Source: CADEEL01 sp050246475
GTDB lineage: Bacteria; Pseudomonadota; Alphaproteobacteria; Caulobacterales; Aquidulcibacteraceae
Direction of reading: 5' to 3'
DNA length: 64,000 bases
Assembly (NCBI GenBank): GCA_050246475.1
Contig: JBFWVZ010000003.1
Coordinates: 248,001-312,000 of the forward strand
This document shows positions 17,008 to 26,336 of the stretch, one piece after another; positions within the stretch are counted from its first letter, which is position 1; every line of letters starts with the position of its first letter. A program made the translations under genes and the position numbers. The notes beneath the pieces were generated by a model, which saw only the letters and a program-made list of their open reading frames with translations, made no database searches and had not been told where the DNA came from.

Positions 17008-17853
17008 TCAGGCGGCGCCGAAATAGGCGTCATAAAGCAGTCGCGCGACGGGACCGGGTTGGCCGTCGCCGATCTTCTTGCCGTCGATGATGACGACCGG
17101 CAGCGCCGCGTTCGACGCCGAGGAGAGGAATGCCTCGCGCGCATTCATCGCCTCTTCGATATCGAAGCTGCGCTCCTCCACCGCGATCTGGCGTTCCTCC
17201 GCCAACCGGATGAGCGCGGCGCGCGTCACGCCGTGGAGGATGTTTTCGCTGAGCGGCGCGGTGCGCAGCTTGCCGGATTGATCGACGATCCAGGCATTTG
17301 AGGCGGTGCCTTCCGTGATCATCCCGTCACGCACAAGCCACGCGTCGAACGCGCCGCCATCGAGCGCTTCTTGTTTGGCGAGCACGTTCGGCAAAAGCCC
17401 GACCGTCTTGATGTCGCAGCGCCCCCAGCGGATATCCGGCGCGGTGACGACGGCGACGCCCGTTCGCGCACGCGCCTCGATGCTCGCCATATTGAGGTTC
17501 TTGGCTGTCACAACGATTGTCGGCGCAACGGGCGGGTTGGGGAAGCCGTGATCGCGCCGCGCGGCGCCGCGGCTCACTTGCAGATAGACGACGCCGTTCT
17601 TCACGCGATTACGCCGCGCCGTCTCCCGGATGACGACGCGCAAACTCGCTTCGCTCATCGGCGCCGCGATCTGCAATTCGCGGAGTGATCGCCACAAACG
17701 CGCGTAATGGCCCGCTTCATCCATCAGGCGCCCGTCACGCACGCCCCAGACCTCATAAACAGCGTCGGCGAATTGAAAGCCCCGGTCCTCGACCGAGACT
17801 TGCGCCGCCGCGAGCGGGACGAACCGGCCGTTGACATAAGCCTCGCGGCTCAT
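17008..17853 (-). CDS. dat: D-amino acid aminotransferase
   Basis: A 281-residue PLP-dependent fold-type IV transaminase (D-alanine aminotransferase/IlvE family). It begins YVNGRFVPLAAAQVSVEDRGFQFADAVYE, typical of the family. The catalytic Lys lies in IRWGRCDIKTVGLLPNVLAKQEA, the cofactor-binding Glu in DGMITEGTASNAWIV, and the phosphate-binding Thr in ILHGVTR. It interconverts D-Ala or D-Glu with keto acids, supplying peptidoglycan precursors, although the branch also includes branched-chain enzymes. Its start overlaps the ntrX stop codon by 4 bases. The ntrX-dat-hfq order is conserved in Alphaproteobacteria. Confidence 0.9.
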   Translation of the reverse strand: MSREAYVNGRFVPLAAAQVSVEDRGFQFADAVYEVWGVRDGRLMDEAGHYARLWRSLRELQIAAPMSEASLRVVIRETARRNRVKNGVVYLQVSRGAARRDHGFPNPPVAPTIVVTAKNLNMASIEARARTGVAVVTAPDIRWGRCDIKTVGLLPNVLAKQEALDGGAFDAWLVRDGMITEGTASNAWIVDQSGKLRTAPLSENILHGVTRAALIRLAEERQIAVEERSFDIEEAMNAREAFLSSASNAALPVVIIDGKKIGDGQPGPVARLLYDAYFGAA

Positions 17854-19244
17854 TCGCCTTCCGCGATCCGGCCTGGCGCATCGACGCCGAGCGATTTGAG
17901 CTTCCTGTGCAGGGCCGAACGCTCCATGCCGATGAAGGCGGCGGTGCGGGAGATGTTGCCGCCGAAGCGCGTGATCTGGACGTTGAGATATTCGCGCTCG
18001 AAACGCTCACGCGCGTCGCGCAATGGCATGCCGATGACTTCCTGCAAGCCGTTCTGCTGCGAGAAGCCCGCGCTCGGCCACGCTTCGGGCGGCAGCGCAT
18101 CAACCGTCACCGGCGTCGATGCGTCGCCCGGCGCCAGGATAAGGATGCGTTCCACGACATTGCGCAGCTGTCGCACATTGCCAGGCCAATCCGCCGCCTG
18201 CAGCGCGGCCATCGCGTCTTCGCCGATGAGGCGCGGCGCAAGGCCCGACATATCCGCCAAGCGGTTCACGTAGTAGGCGGCAAGTTCCGGGATATCTTCA
18301 CGCCGCTCCGCAAGGCTCGGAACGCGCAGCGGCACGACGTTGAGGCGATGGAAGAGGTCTTCTCTAAATCGCCCCACCTCGATATCGCCGCGCAGTTCGC
18401 GCGACGTGGAGGAGACCACGCGCACATTCACCTGCACATCGTTCGATCCGCCCAGCCGCTTGAAGCGCTGATCCACCAAAACGCGTAGAATCTTCGATTG
18501 CGTCTCAAGCGGCATATCGCCGACTTCGTCGAGGAAGAGCGTGCCCGTGTGCGCCTGCTCGAAAACGCCGATCTTGCGCGGTTGGCCATCGGGGCCCTCC
18601 TCGCCGAAGATTTCGCTCTCCATGCGGTCGGGCGCGATCGAGGCCGCGTTAATCGCCACGAACGGCCCGCTCTCGCGCGGCGAGCGCTGATGGAGGAGGC
18701 GCGCGACGAGCTCCTTGCCGGCGCCGGCCGGCCCCGCGATCAGCACGCGCGAATTGGTCTGCGCGATACGATCGATCGCGGCGCGCAATTGCGCCATCGC
18801 AGCGGATGAGCCGATCAGCTCCGCGCTCGCGGCCGCGCCGCGCTTGAGCGCCGCATTCTCCCGCCGCAGGCGCGCATTCTCCGACGCACGCGCGATAACG
18901 ACGAGGAGACGATCGGCCGTGAACGGCTTCTCCACGAAGTCGTAGGCGCCCTTGCGAATTGCGACGACGGCCGTCTCGATCGTGCCGTGCCCCGAGATCA
19001 CGACGACAGGCATATCGGGATCGAGATCCTTGAGGATCGTCAGCAGATCGAGGCCGTCGATGCGGCTCCCCTGCAGCCACACGTCGAGCACGACGAGCGC
19101 GGGGCGGCGCTGACGCACGGCCTCCAGCGCCTCATCGCCGTCACGCGCGGTCCGCACCTGATGGCCTTCATCCTGAAGGATGCCGGAGATCAGTTCGCGA
19201 ATGTCGGCTTCATCGTCGATGACGAGAATATCTGACGACATCAA
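17850..19244 (-). CDS. ntrX: Response regulator NtrX (AAA+ type, GAFTGA loop absent)
   Basis: A 464-residue regulator. The receiver domain (residues 5-120) has acidic residues D10-D11, the phospho-acceptor D54 in VVLDVW, and VEKPF with the conserved Lys. The AAA+ domain has Walker A GPAGAGKE (171-178), Walker B GTLFLDEVGDMP, and the usual arginine-rich end. The GAFTGA loop used to contact sigma-54 is missing: the segment 208-232 reads MESEIFGEEGPDGQPRKIGV in place of it. A Fis-type helix-turn-helix closes the protein. Partner of NtrY, whose stop overlaps this start by 4 bases. The pair controls nitrogen, redox and envelope genes in related bacteria. Confidence 0.95.
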   Translation of the reverse strand: MMSSDILVIDDEADIRELISGILQDEGHQVRTARDGDEALEAVRQRRPALVVLDVWLQGSRIDGLDLLTILKDLDPDMPVVVISGHGTIETAVVAIRKGAYDFVEKPFTADRLLVVIARASENARLRRENAALKRGAAASAELIGSSAAMAQLRAAIDRIAQTNSRVLIAGPAGAGKELVARLLHQRSPRESGPFVAINAASIAPDRMESEIFGEEGPDGQPRKIGVFEQAHTGTLFLDEVGDMPLETQSKILRVLVDQRFKRLGGSNDVQVNVRVVSSTSRELRGDIEVGRFREDLFHRLNVVPLRVPSLAERREDIPELAAYYVNRLADMSGLAPRLIGEDAMAALQAADWPGNVRQLRNVVERILILAPGDASTPVTVDALPPEAWPSAGFSQQNGLQEVIGMPLRDARERFEREYLNVQITRFGGNISRTAAFIGMERSALHRKLKSLGVDAPGRIAEGE

Positions 19245-21484
19245 TTCGCTCCTTGGTCGGCGGTTTCGGATTCAAGCGGCGCTTCGGCGCGCTTGGGCAG
19301 AACGAAGCGCACAATCGCGCCGGGCGGTGTGGGGGAATCGGCGAGTTCGATGAGGCCCCCATGGTCCTCAATGATGCGCGCCACGATCGCGAGCCCCAGG
19401 CCCGTCCCCTTTTGACGCGTGGTGACATAGGGCTCGAGGAGGCGGGCGCGGTCGGGCGGGAAGCCCAAGCCGTTGTCCACCACTTCGAAATGCACGCCGG
19501 TTTCCAGATCGCGCAGGCGAAGCAGCACCCAGCCATCCTTCGGCTCGCCGTCACGCGTGCGCCGGCCCTGCACGCTTTCGGCGGCGTTCTTCAACAGGTT
19601 CGCCAGCGCCTGGCCGAGCAGACGCTCGTCACAGACAAGCCCGATCGGCCGCTCGGCGCCCTCAAGTTCGAACCGCACGTCCGCATTCGCCAGCCGCTGC
19701 GCGAAGACGGCGGCGCGCGCGATCTCGGCCATATCGGCGAACGCCATGCGCGGCGCGGGCATGCGCGCGAACGCGTTGAACTCATCGACCATGCGCCCGA
19801 TGTCGGAGACCTGGCGCAGGATCGTATCCGTGCAGCGCTGGAAAATTTCCGGATCGGATTTGATCTCGCTCGCATACTTGCGCTGCAAGCGCTCGGCGGA
19901 GAGCTGGATCGGCGTCAGCGGATTCTTGATCTCGTGCGCGATGCGGCGCGCCACATCCTTCCACGCCTCCTGGCGCTGAATGGCGATGACTTTCGTCATG
20001 TCGTCGAAGGTGAGCACGACGCCGCCGTCGGGCGCGGGGCTCATACGCACGGATATCTGCGCGGCGGCGTTCTCCCGCGCCAGCTCCACGCGATGCGCGG
20101 GCGTTTCGCCGTGCGGCGTCGGCTCGTTCAGCAATTCAGCTAGCTCCGGCGCGACATCGATGAGGCGCCGGCCTTCGATGTCTTCGTCGTCGAGGCCCAG
20201 CAAGGCGCTCGCGGAGCGGTTCGCCGCCGTGATGCGCCCATCGCGGTCGAGCGCGATGACGCCTGCGGGCACGCCGCCGAGCACCGCCTGCACGAACCGC
20301 GAGCGGTTCTCCGCATCCTGCTGCGCGCGCATGATGTCACGCCGCTGGGAATCGATCTGCGCCGTCATCTGGTTGAACGCAACGCCGAGCGCGGCGACCT
20401 CGTCCTGCTCAGTCCCAACTTGCACACGCGCGCCGAGATCGCCCGCCGCCACCCGCCGCGAGGCGCCGACGAGGCGTCCGATCGGATCGGCGATGCGTGA
20501 TGCAAACGAGAGCCCAACCCAGATCGCGCCAAGCAACACGAGCACGGCGGTCGCCAGATAGGAAAGCGCGAACAGCGTGCCGATCTCCTGGCGTCTGTTC
20601 TCCGCCTCGCGATAGGCCGAAACGCCCTCATAGAAGACGCGCATCCGCGCCAATAGCTGCGGATCGATGGGGCGGACCGCGTAGAGGTAGGCGTCTTGAT
20701 AAGCCTGCAGCCGCGTGAGCACGCGGATCTGGCTCGCGCGCTCGAAGATGCGATCCGCGATCACGCCCGTGTCGGCCTCCCGAAACACATCGGCAGCGGG
20801 CGGCGTGAACTCCGACGCACCTTCGCTTTCCGCGCGCGCCAGCACGTTGCCCTGCCGGTCGATCACGTAGGCGGCCGTCATGAACCGGCCCTCGGCCTGG
20901 GAAGCGAGGAAGCGGCCGTAGGTTTGCGGATCGGTGCGGAGGCCTTCGGCGGCGGCGTTCAGATCGCTCGCCATCAGGCGTGTCTCTTCGCGAATGCCCT
21001 CCCGCATCGTGTCGCGCAGATAGCGCCCGACATCGGCGCCGCTCTCGACAACCGTGCGCACACGTTCGCTGAACCAATTCTCCAGCCCTTGGCTGAGCGT
21101 CGCGCCCATGAACACCGCGACCACCACCGCGGGCGCGAGCGCGGCGAGGCTAAAGAGGCCCACGAAGTTCAAATGCAGCCGCGCGCCCGGGATGGCATTA
21201 TTGTGCCCGCGCGCGATGCGGCTGATGCGGTGAACGATGATGCCCGCGAGCGCGAGGCTAAGCCCTAGGCTCGCCAACAAGAGCCACAGCATGACCGGGC
21301 TTCCGGGGCTCGTCAGCCCGCCGCCGGAGACGGCGAACATGGTCCCGACCGCGGTCAGCGTCGCCGCGACCGCGAACCCGATGGCGAACCCGATGGCTCC
21401 CCTGCTGCGGCGCTTGCGTCCGCCTTCCGGCCCCCCGGCCCCCGCTTCGGCGCTTATTTCCGCCGCCGCAGGACTTGTCGTCAT
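19241..21484 (-). CDS. ntrY: Sensor histidine kinase NtrY
   Basis: A 747-residue membrane kinase. Three hydrophobic segments lie in the first 130 residues, followed by a long periplasmic region and a fourth segment near residue 320 (SYLATAVLVLLGAIWVGLSF). A HAMP domain, a PAS domain (VQAVLGGVPAGVIALDRDGR), a HisKA H-box (RRIAHEIKNPLTPIQLSAER) and an HATPase domain with N, G1 and G2 boxes (NLLKNAAES, VDNGLGFP, GTGLGLAIV) follow. It phosphorylates NtrX. The upstream gap of 170 bases is shared with the divergent MFS gene; ntrB and ntrC, often placed before ntrY in this class, are not here. Confidence 0.96.
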   Translation of the reverse strand: MTTSPAAAEISAEAGAGGPEGGRKRRSRGAIGFAIGFAVAATLTAVGTMFAVSGGGLTSPGSPVMLWLLLASLGLSLALAGIIVHRISRIARGHNNAIPGARLHLNFVGLFSLAALAPAVVVAVFMGATLSQGLENWFSERVRTVVESGADVGRYLRDTMREGIREETRLMASDLNAAAEGLRTDPQTYGRFLASQAEGRFMTAAYVIDRQGNVLARAESEGASEFTPPAADVFREADTGVIADRIFERASQIRVLTRLQAYQDAYLYAVRPIDPQLLARMRVFYEGVSAYREAENRRQEIGTLFALSYLATAVLVLLGAIWVGLSFASRIADPIGRLVGASRRVAAGDLGARVQVGTEQDEVAALGVAFNQMTAQIDSQRRDIMRAQQDAENRSRFVQAVLGGVPAGVIALDRDGRITAANRSASALLGLDDEDIEGRRLIDVAPELAELLNEPTPHGETPAHRVELARENAAAQISVRMSPAPDGGVVLTFDDMTKVIAIQRQEAWKDVARRIAHEIKNPLTPIQLSAERLQRKYASEIKSDPEIFQRCTDTILRQVSDIGRMVDEFNAFARMPAPRMAFADMAEIARAAVFAQRLANADVRFELEGAERPIGLVCDERLLGQALANLLKNAAESVQGRRTRDGEPKDGWVLLRLRDLETGVHFEVVDNGLGFPPDRARLLEPYVTTRQKGTGLGLAIVARIIEDHGGLIELADSPTPPGAIVRFVLPKRAEAPLESETADQGAN

Positions 21485-21654
21485 TCCTGACGCCTCAATT
21501 GTTGCGTGTTGGCCACACCTGTGGCGCCGGGAGCAGCCTCCGTCAACCGCATGCGCTGCTGCCGGGGTTTATAGCCGGTGGGTCGCCCGCCGATTGACGC
21601 AGCCCGCGCCCTCCCGGAACATGATCCCATAACGATAAGGGGAGAGCTGCGGCG

Positions 21655-22947
21655 ATGGCGTCTGAGCAGAGCGGGGCGCCGGCGCGCGCCTGGAGCGTCC
21701 TGGCGCTGCTGACGCTGATCAACGTCCTCAATTTCGTCGATCGCCAACTCCTCCCCAGTTTCGCGAATTTCATCGTCCCGGATCTCAACCTGACGGACGG
21801 CCAATTCGGCCTGCTCACCGGCGTCTTCTTTCTGATCTTCTATGCGACGGCGGGGCTCTTCATGGGCGCGCTCGCCGATCTCATGCACAGGCCGCGTCTG
21901 ATTGCCGGCGCAATATCGTTGTGGAGCGCGCTCACCGCTGCTTCCGGCGCCGCGATCAATTTCGTCACGCTCGCAATCCCGCGCGCACTCATCGGCGTGG
22001 GCGAGAGCGCGTTGACGCCCACCGCGATGTCCATGCTTGCCGACAGATTTAACGCCGCGCGCTTGGGGCTCGCGGCCGGCATCTACTATCTCGGCGTGCC
22101 GATCGGCGCTGGCGCGAGCCTGTTGATCGCCGGCTATCTCGGTCCCGCGATCGGATGGCGCAATTGCTTCTACATTCTGGGCGCGCTCGGCCTCGTCTTC
22201 GCGATCGCGATCCTCTTTGTGAGGGAGACGCGGCCCCCGCGCGCCCGCACGGAAAAGGGACCCAGCATTGGCGAACTCGCCCGCACGGTCGGCGGCGCAC
22301 TGTCATCCTCTCCCGCACTTGTCGCGACAATCTTCGGCGGCGTCGCGATTCATTGGGCGATCGGCGCGGCGGCGTTCGATCAGCTCTGGTTCGTGCAAGA
22401 GCGCGGATTCGAACGCGCCGAAATCGCGCGCATCAACGGCTACGCCATCGTCGTCGGCGGCATCCTCGGCAATCTCTTCGGCGGCTTCCTCGGCGATTGG
22501 TGGCAGAAGCGATTCAAGTCAGGCCGGCCGATGCTGCTCTTCTGGATGCTGGTGGTCACCACGCCGCTCAACATCGCCTACCGCATCGTTGCGCCGGATT
22601 CGCCGTTCTTCTGGCTTGGAATGTTCATCGGCATTTTCCAACTCGCCGCCTTCTACGGCCCCACATTCTCCACCGTGCAGGAATTGGCGCCGCCCAAAGC
22701 GCGCGCGACGATCACCGCCTTCTACATCCTCATGCTCAACGTCGCCGGCCTCGGCATCTCCATCACGGCGACGGGTTTCTTCGTCGATTATCTCCGCGCC
22801 CAAGGCGAGGCGCAGCCTTATACGTTCGCCATGGTCGTCTTCACCGCCATCGCCGCGCTTGCCGCGCCCGCTTTCTTCCTGGCGGGACGCTGGTTCAAGC
22901 GCGACCGCGACAACGTCATCCGCCGTGTGGAGGGCACGTTCGCATGA
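21655..22947 (+). CDS. MFS transporter (spinster-like)
   Basis: A 430-residue protein with 12 hydrophobic segments and a major-facilitator signature in the loop after segment 2 (GALADLMHRPRLI). NVLNFVDRQLLPSF in the first segment and the loop arrangement are typical of the spinster-like/ACS-related branch, whose substrates range from aromatic acids to lipids. The substrate here is unknown. ATG 21655 is 15 bases after a GGGGAGAG site. Its stop codon overlaps the next start as ATGA, the first link of a coupled five-gene run ending with the amidase. Confidence 0.9.
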   Translation: MASEQSGAPARAWSVLALLTLINVLNFVDRQLLPSFANFIVPDLNLTDGQFGLLTGVFFLIFYATAGLFMGALADLMHRPRLIAGAISLWSALTAASGAAINFVTLAIPRALIGVGESALTPTAMSMLADRFNAARLGLAAGIYYLGVPIGAGASLLIAGYLGPAIGWRNCFYILGALGLVFAIAILFVRETRPPRARTEKGPSIGELARTVGGALSSSPALVATIFGGVAIHWAIGAAAFDQLWFVQERGFERAEIARINGYAIVVGGILGNLFGGFLGDWWQKRFKSGRPMLLFWMLVVTTPLNIAYRIVAPDSPFFWLGMFIGIFQLAAFYGPTFSTVQELAPPKARATITAFYILMLNVAGLGISITATGFFVDYLRAQGEAQPYTFAMVVFTAIAALAAPAFFLAGRWFKRDRDNVIRRVEGTFA

Positions 22948-23486
22948 AGTTGAAATTCATCCTCGCCGCCTGCGTGCTCGCCGCGTGCTCTCCGGAATCC
23001 GCGCAAACGACAGGCGCGGGACCCGAGCAGGGCGCGCCGCCCGCGGCTGAAACAGCGCCCGGCCTGCTCGCGCAATTCGCATCGCCCGAAGGAGAGGTCT
23101 GCTACTCGCGCGCCTACGACGACGCCCACCTGGCGGCGCATCCAAACCAGACGGTGCAAGTCTTCTGGATCGCCCCGCCGGACGAAGCCTTCCGCGCCAT
23201 CAACACGCCGGAACTCACGCATGTCGGCTTCGGCTACATCCTGCGCGACGTAATGGACACGTTCACCGGCATCGGCATCTGCCGCGAAGAAGGCGAACGC
23301 GCAGCGTGCGATGTCGAGGGAGACGGCGGCCAATTCACCATCGCCCGCAACGGCGCGGGCCTGCGAGTCGAAATCGCACGCATGCAGGTGGAGGGCCAGG
23401 AAACCGTCAGCGACGATCTCGCAGAGGGCGATAACCGCGTGATCTTGCTTTCGCCAGGCCAGCCCGGCGATTGCCTGCCGGACTGA
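22944..23486 (+). CDS. Unknown lipoprotein in the ureohydrolase-amidase gene run
   Basis: A 180-residue protein with a short lipoprotein signal and lipobox LAAC (Cys15), then a low-complexity Thr/Ala/Pro stretch and a soluble domain with about five Cys (CYSRAY, CREEGERAACD, GDCLPD) that could pair as disulfides. I recognise no family. It begins inside the MFS stop codon (ATGA) and ends directly before the GTG of the ureohydrolase gene. Its position suggests a periplasmic or outer-membrane accessory role for the same pathway, which is inference. Confidence 0.75.
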   Translation: MKLKFILAACVLAACSPESAQTTGAGPEQGAPPAAETAPGLLAQFASPEGEVCYSRAYDDAHLAAHPNQTVQVFWIAPPDEAFRAINTPELTHVGFGYILRDVMDTFTGIGICREEGERAACDVEGDGGQFTIARNGAGLRVEIARMQVEGQETVSDDLAEGDNRVILLSPGQPGDCLPD

Positions 23487-24275
23487 GTGAAGACAATCAC
23501 GCTCCTCGGCGCCGCGTGCGACGCAAACTCGTCGTTCCTGCGCGGCGCCGCGCTCGCCCCGCCGCTCATCCGCGCGGCGCTCACCTCGCCTTCATCCAAC
23601 GCCGCCAGCGAAAGCGGCGTCGAACTGGGCGTCGACTACGATTTCGACGATTGGGGAGACGTCGCCTGCGGCGGCGGCGAGCATGAATTTGACACGCTGC
23701 GCACCGCCGCGGCGCAATCGGCGGCGCCCTTGCTGACATTGGGCGGCGACCACTCCGTCACGTATCCGATCGTCGCCGGCCTCGCGCAAACGCACGGCCC
23801 GCTCAACATTCTCCACTTCGATGCGCACCCCGATCTCTACGAGAGCTTCGAAGGCAATCCCTACTCCCACGCCTCCCCTTTCGCGCGGATCATGGAGAAG
23901 GGGCACGCCAAGAGCCTGGTCCAATGCGGCATCCGCACATTGAACGCCGCGCAGCGCGCGCCGGCCGAACGCTACAATGTGCGGCAATTCCCAAGCACCG
24001 GCTTCGATCCAAACGAAATCCCGATCCCCGCAGCGCCGCTCTACATCACGATCGATCTCGACGCGCTCGACCCCGCCTATTGCCCGGGCGTCTCGCACTA
24101 TGAGCCCGGCGGGCTCTCCGTGCGCGATGTGCTTGCGGTGCTGCATCGCGTGAGCGGCCCTGTCGTCGGCGCCGATGTCGTCGAGTTTAATCCGCTGCGC
24201 GACGTAAACGAGCGCACCGCCTACGTCGCCGCCAAATTCGTCAAGGAACTCGCATCCCTTATGGTGAACGCATGA
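23487..24275 (+). CDS. Ureohydrolase (arginase/agmatinase family)
   Basis: A 262-residue binuclear-manganese enzyme. Metal motifs are intact: GGDHS (H89), FDAHPDLY (D112, H114, D116), and ITIDLDALDPA. YSHASPF gives the second-shell His region. Substrates of this family are guanidino compounds (arginine, agmatine, formiminoglutamate, guanidinobutyrate, proclavaminate); the loops that decide between them are not recognisable by eye, so I do not name one. It is somewhat shorter than typical agmatinases. The start is GTG 23487, directly after the lipoprotein stop codon, and the end overlaps the GST start by 4 bases. Confidence 0.88.
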   Translation: MKTITLLGAACDANSSFLRGAALAPPLIRAALTSPSSNAASESGVELGVDYDFDDWGDVACGGGEHEFDTLRTAAAQSAAPLLTLGGDHSVTYPIVAGLAQTHGPLNILHFDAHPDLYESFEGNPYSHASPFARIMEKGHAKSLVQCGIRTLNAAQRAPAERYNVRQFPSTGFDPNEIPIPAAPLYITIDLDALDPAYCPGVSHYEPGGLSVRDVLAVLHRVSGPVVGADVVEFNPLRDVNERTAYVAAKFVKELASLMVNA

Positions 24276-24883
24276 AACTCTACGGCGCGCCCAATCCAGC
24301 GCCCAATCCGCGCCGCGTGCGCATCTTCATCGCGGAGAAGGGCATCGATCTTCCCGAAACCCCGCTCGATCTGCGCGCCCGTGAACACAAGGGCGACGCG
24401 CATCGCGCGCGCAATTCGCTGGGCCAGGTGCCGACGCTTGAACTGGATGACGGCACGATGCTCTCCGAGACCGTCTCCATCTGCCGCTATCTCGAAGCGC
24501 TGCATCCCGCGCCGAACCTCTTCGGCGAAACGCCGCTTGAAGATGCGCAGATCGATATGTGGGTCCGCCGCATCGAATTTCAGCTCACCATCCCCGCCGG
24601 CATGTTTTGGCGCCACGCCCACCCGCTGACGGCGCGCCTGCTGGAGCAGCACAAGGAATTCGGCGAGAGCAATCGCGATCTCTACGCCCGCGCCGCCCGC
24701 TGGCTCGATCGTGAATTGGCCGCCCGCCAGTGGATTGCGGGCGATCGCTTCACGATTGCGGACATCACGGCGTTGACGACGATCGATTTCGCCGATTGGA
24801 TCGGCCTGAAGCCGCCGGAAGAAGCGCACAATCTCCGCGCCTGGCATGAGCGCGCCAGCGCGCGGCCAAGCGCCAAGGTATAG
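24272..24883 (+). CDS. Glutathione S-transferase
   Basis: A 203-residue cytosolic GST with an N-terminal thioredoxin-like domain (KLYGAPNPAPNPRRVRIFIAEKG; the cis-Pro region QVPTLELDDGTMLSETVSIC with the glutathione-contacting Glu-Thr/Ser) and an all-helical C-terminal domain with the conserved FTIADITALTTIDFAD motif. The first residues lack the typical catalytic Ser/Cys signature of a single class, so class is open. Its start overlaps the ureohydrolase stop codon (ATGA) and it ends 10 bases before the amidase. Confidence 0.92.
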   Translation: MKLYGAPNPAPNPRRVRIFIAEKGIDLPETPLDLRAREHKGDAHRARNSLGQVPTLELDDGTMLSETVSICRYLEALHPAPNLFGETPLEDAQIDMWVRRIEFQLTIPAGMFWRHAHPLTARLLEQHKEFGESNRDLYARAARWLDRELAARQWIAGDRFTIADITALTTIDFADWIGLKPPEEAHNLRAWHERASARPSAKV

Positions 24884-24893
24884 GGAGCCCGCC

Positions 24894-26336
24894 ATGCAGG
24901 ATTATGATCGCCAGGACGCCATCGGCCTCGCCGAGCTTGTCGCGCAGAAGAAGGCGACGCCGCGTGAATTGGTCGATGAGGCCATCGCGCGCATCGAGGC
25001 GGTCAATCCGATCATCAACGCCGTCGTCTATCTCGCCGCCGTTGAAGCGCGCCGCGTGAGCGAAGGGCCGCTGCCCGATGGGCCCTTCAAAGGCGTGCCC
25101 TTCATGATCAAGGACCTCTTCTATCCCGTGCGCGGCTGGCCGATGAGCAACGGCTCGAACCTCTCCAAGGGCCGCATCAGCGAAGAGGATGCGGAATATG
25201 TGGCGCGCTGCCGCGAAGCGGGCCTCGTTCTGCTTGGCAAAACCAACACGCCCGAATACGGCATCGGCGGCACGACCGAAGGCGCCGCGCTCGGCGATTG
25301 CCGCAATCCGTGGAACCCCGCCTATTCGAGCGGCGGCTCCTCGGGTGGCGCAGCTGCGGCGGTCGCCGCAGGCATCCTGCCGATGGCGCATGCAACCGAT
25401 GGCTTGGGCTCCATCCGTATTCCCGCGTCCAATTGCGGCCTCGTCGGCATGAAGCCGACGCGGGACCGCAATCCCTCTTGGCGCAAGCGCATCACCTATA
25501 ACGCCAACACCGTGGGGCACGTTGTCTCCCGCACCGTGCGCGACAGCGCCGCGATGCTCGACTTCACCGGCCGCCCGCACGTCAACGCGCCATTCGCTTC
25601 GCCCGCGAAGGAACGCCCGTACGCGGAAGAAATCAAAACCAAGCCCGGTAGACTGAAAATCGCCTTCTCCGGCGAAACACCGTCCGGCGTCGAGATGCAT
25701 CCCGACGTCGCGCGCACGCTCGAAGAAACCGTCTCGCTGCTGCGCGCCGAGGGCCATGACGTGTTCGAGCGGCCGCTCGAAATGGATTGGCGCGCCTTCT
25801 ATCGCGCGATAAACACCGCCGGCGCGGGCGATTTCGCCAAGAATTGCGCGCGCGAGATCGCTGAAATCGGCCGTGAACCCGGCGAGCACGATTATGAGCC
25901 CGTCACGCGCGCGATTTGGGAAGCCTCGAAGCGAGCCACCGCTCAGCAAGTCTATGAAGCCGGTACAACCGCGAAAGAAATGTGCTGGCGCCTGACGGAG
26001 CAATGGGCCGACTTCGATATCTTCCTCTCGCCCGTGATGATCACGCCGCCGCCGCGCCTGGGCTTCCTCGATCCAAAAACCGTCGATCCCAGAGAACACA
26101 ACAAGCGCCAGGGCAAGACGTTCGGCTACACTCCGCCGATGAACTTCACCGGCCAACCCGCAGTCTCCCTGCCGCTCGGCATGTCGAGCGAAGGCCTTCC
26201 AATCGGCATGATGTTCGCCGGGCGTTACGCCGATGAAGCCACGCTCTTCCGCTTGGCCGCCCAACTCGAAGCCGCCGCGCCTTGGAGCGAGCGGCGCGCC
26301 GATCTCACTGCGCTGGCGAAGGCGAAGGCGGCCTGA
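24894..26336 (+). CDS. Amidase (amidase signature family)
   Basis: A 480-residue Ser-cisSer-Lys amidase. The Lys is K73 in FMIKDLFYP, the cis-Ser lies in SSGGSSGGAAAA (residues 145-153), and the nucleophile is S173 in DGLGSIRIPAS. Members hydrolyse aryl or aliphatic amides, ureas or lactams, and in one branch activate Glu-tRNA-Gln; the sequence gives no GatA partner context here. GGGAG precedes ATG 24894; an in-frame upstream ATG at 24846 would overlap the GST gene. It is the last gene of the five-gene run and its end overlaps the convergent membrane protein gene by 32 bases. Confidence 0.93.
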   Translation: MQDYDRQDAIGLAELVAQKKATPRELVDEAIARIEAVNPIINAVVYLAAVEARRVSEGPLPDGPFKGVPFMIKDLFYPVRGWPMSNGSNLSKGRISEEDAEYVARCREAGLVLLGKTNTPEYGIGGTTEGAALGDCRNPWNPAYSSGGSSGGAAAAVAAGILPMAHATDGLGSIRIPASNCGLVGMKPTRDRNPSWRKRITYNANTVGHVVSRTVRDSAAMLDFTGRPHVNAPFASPAKERPYAEEIKTKPGRLKIAFSGETPSGVEMHPDVARTLEETVSLLRAEGHDVFERPLEMDWRAFYRAINTAGAGDFAKNCAREIAEIGREPGEHDYEPVTRAIWEASKRATAQQVYEAGTTAKEMCWRLTEQWADFDIFLSPVMITPPPRLGFLDPKTVDPREHNKRQGKTFGYTPPMNFTGQPAVSLPLGMSSEGLPIGMMFAGRYADEATLFRLAAQLEAAAPWSERRADLTALAKAKAA

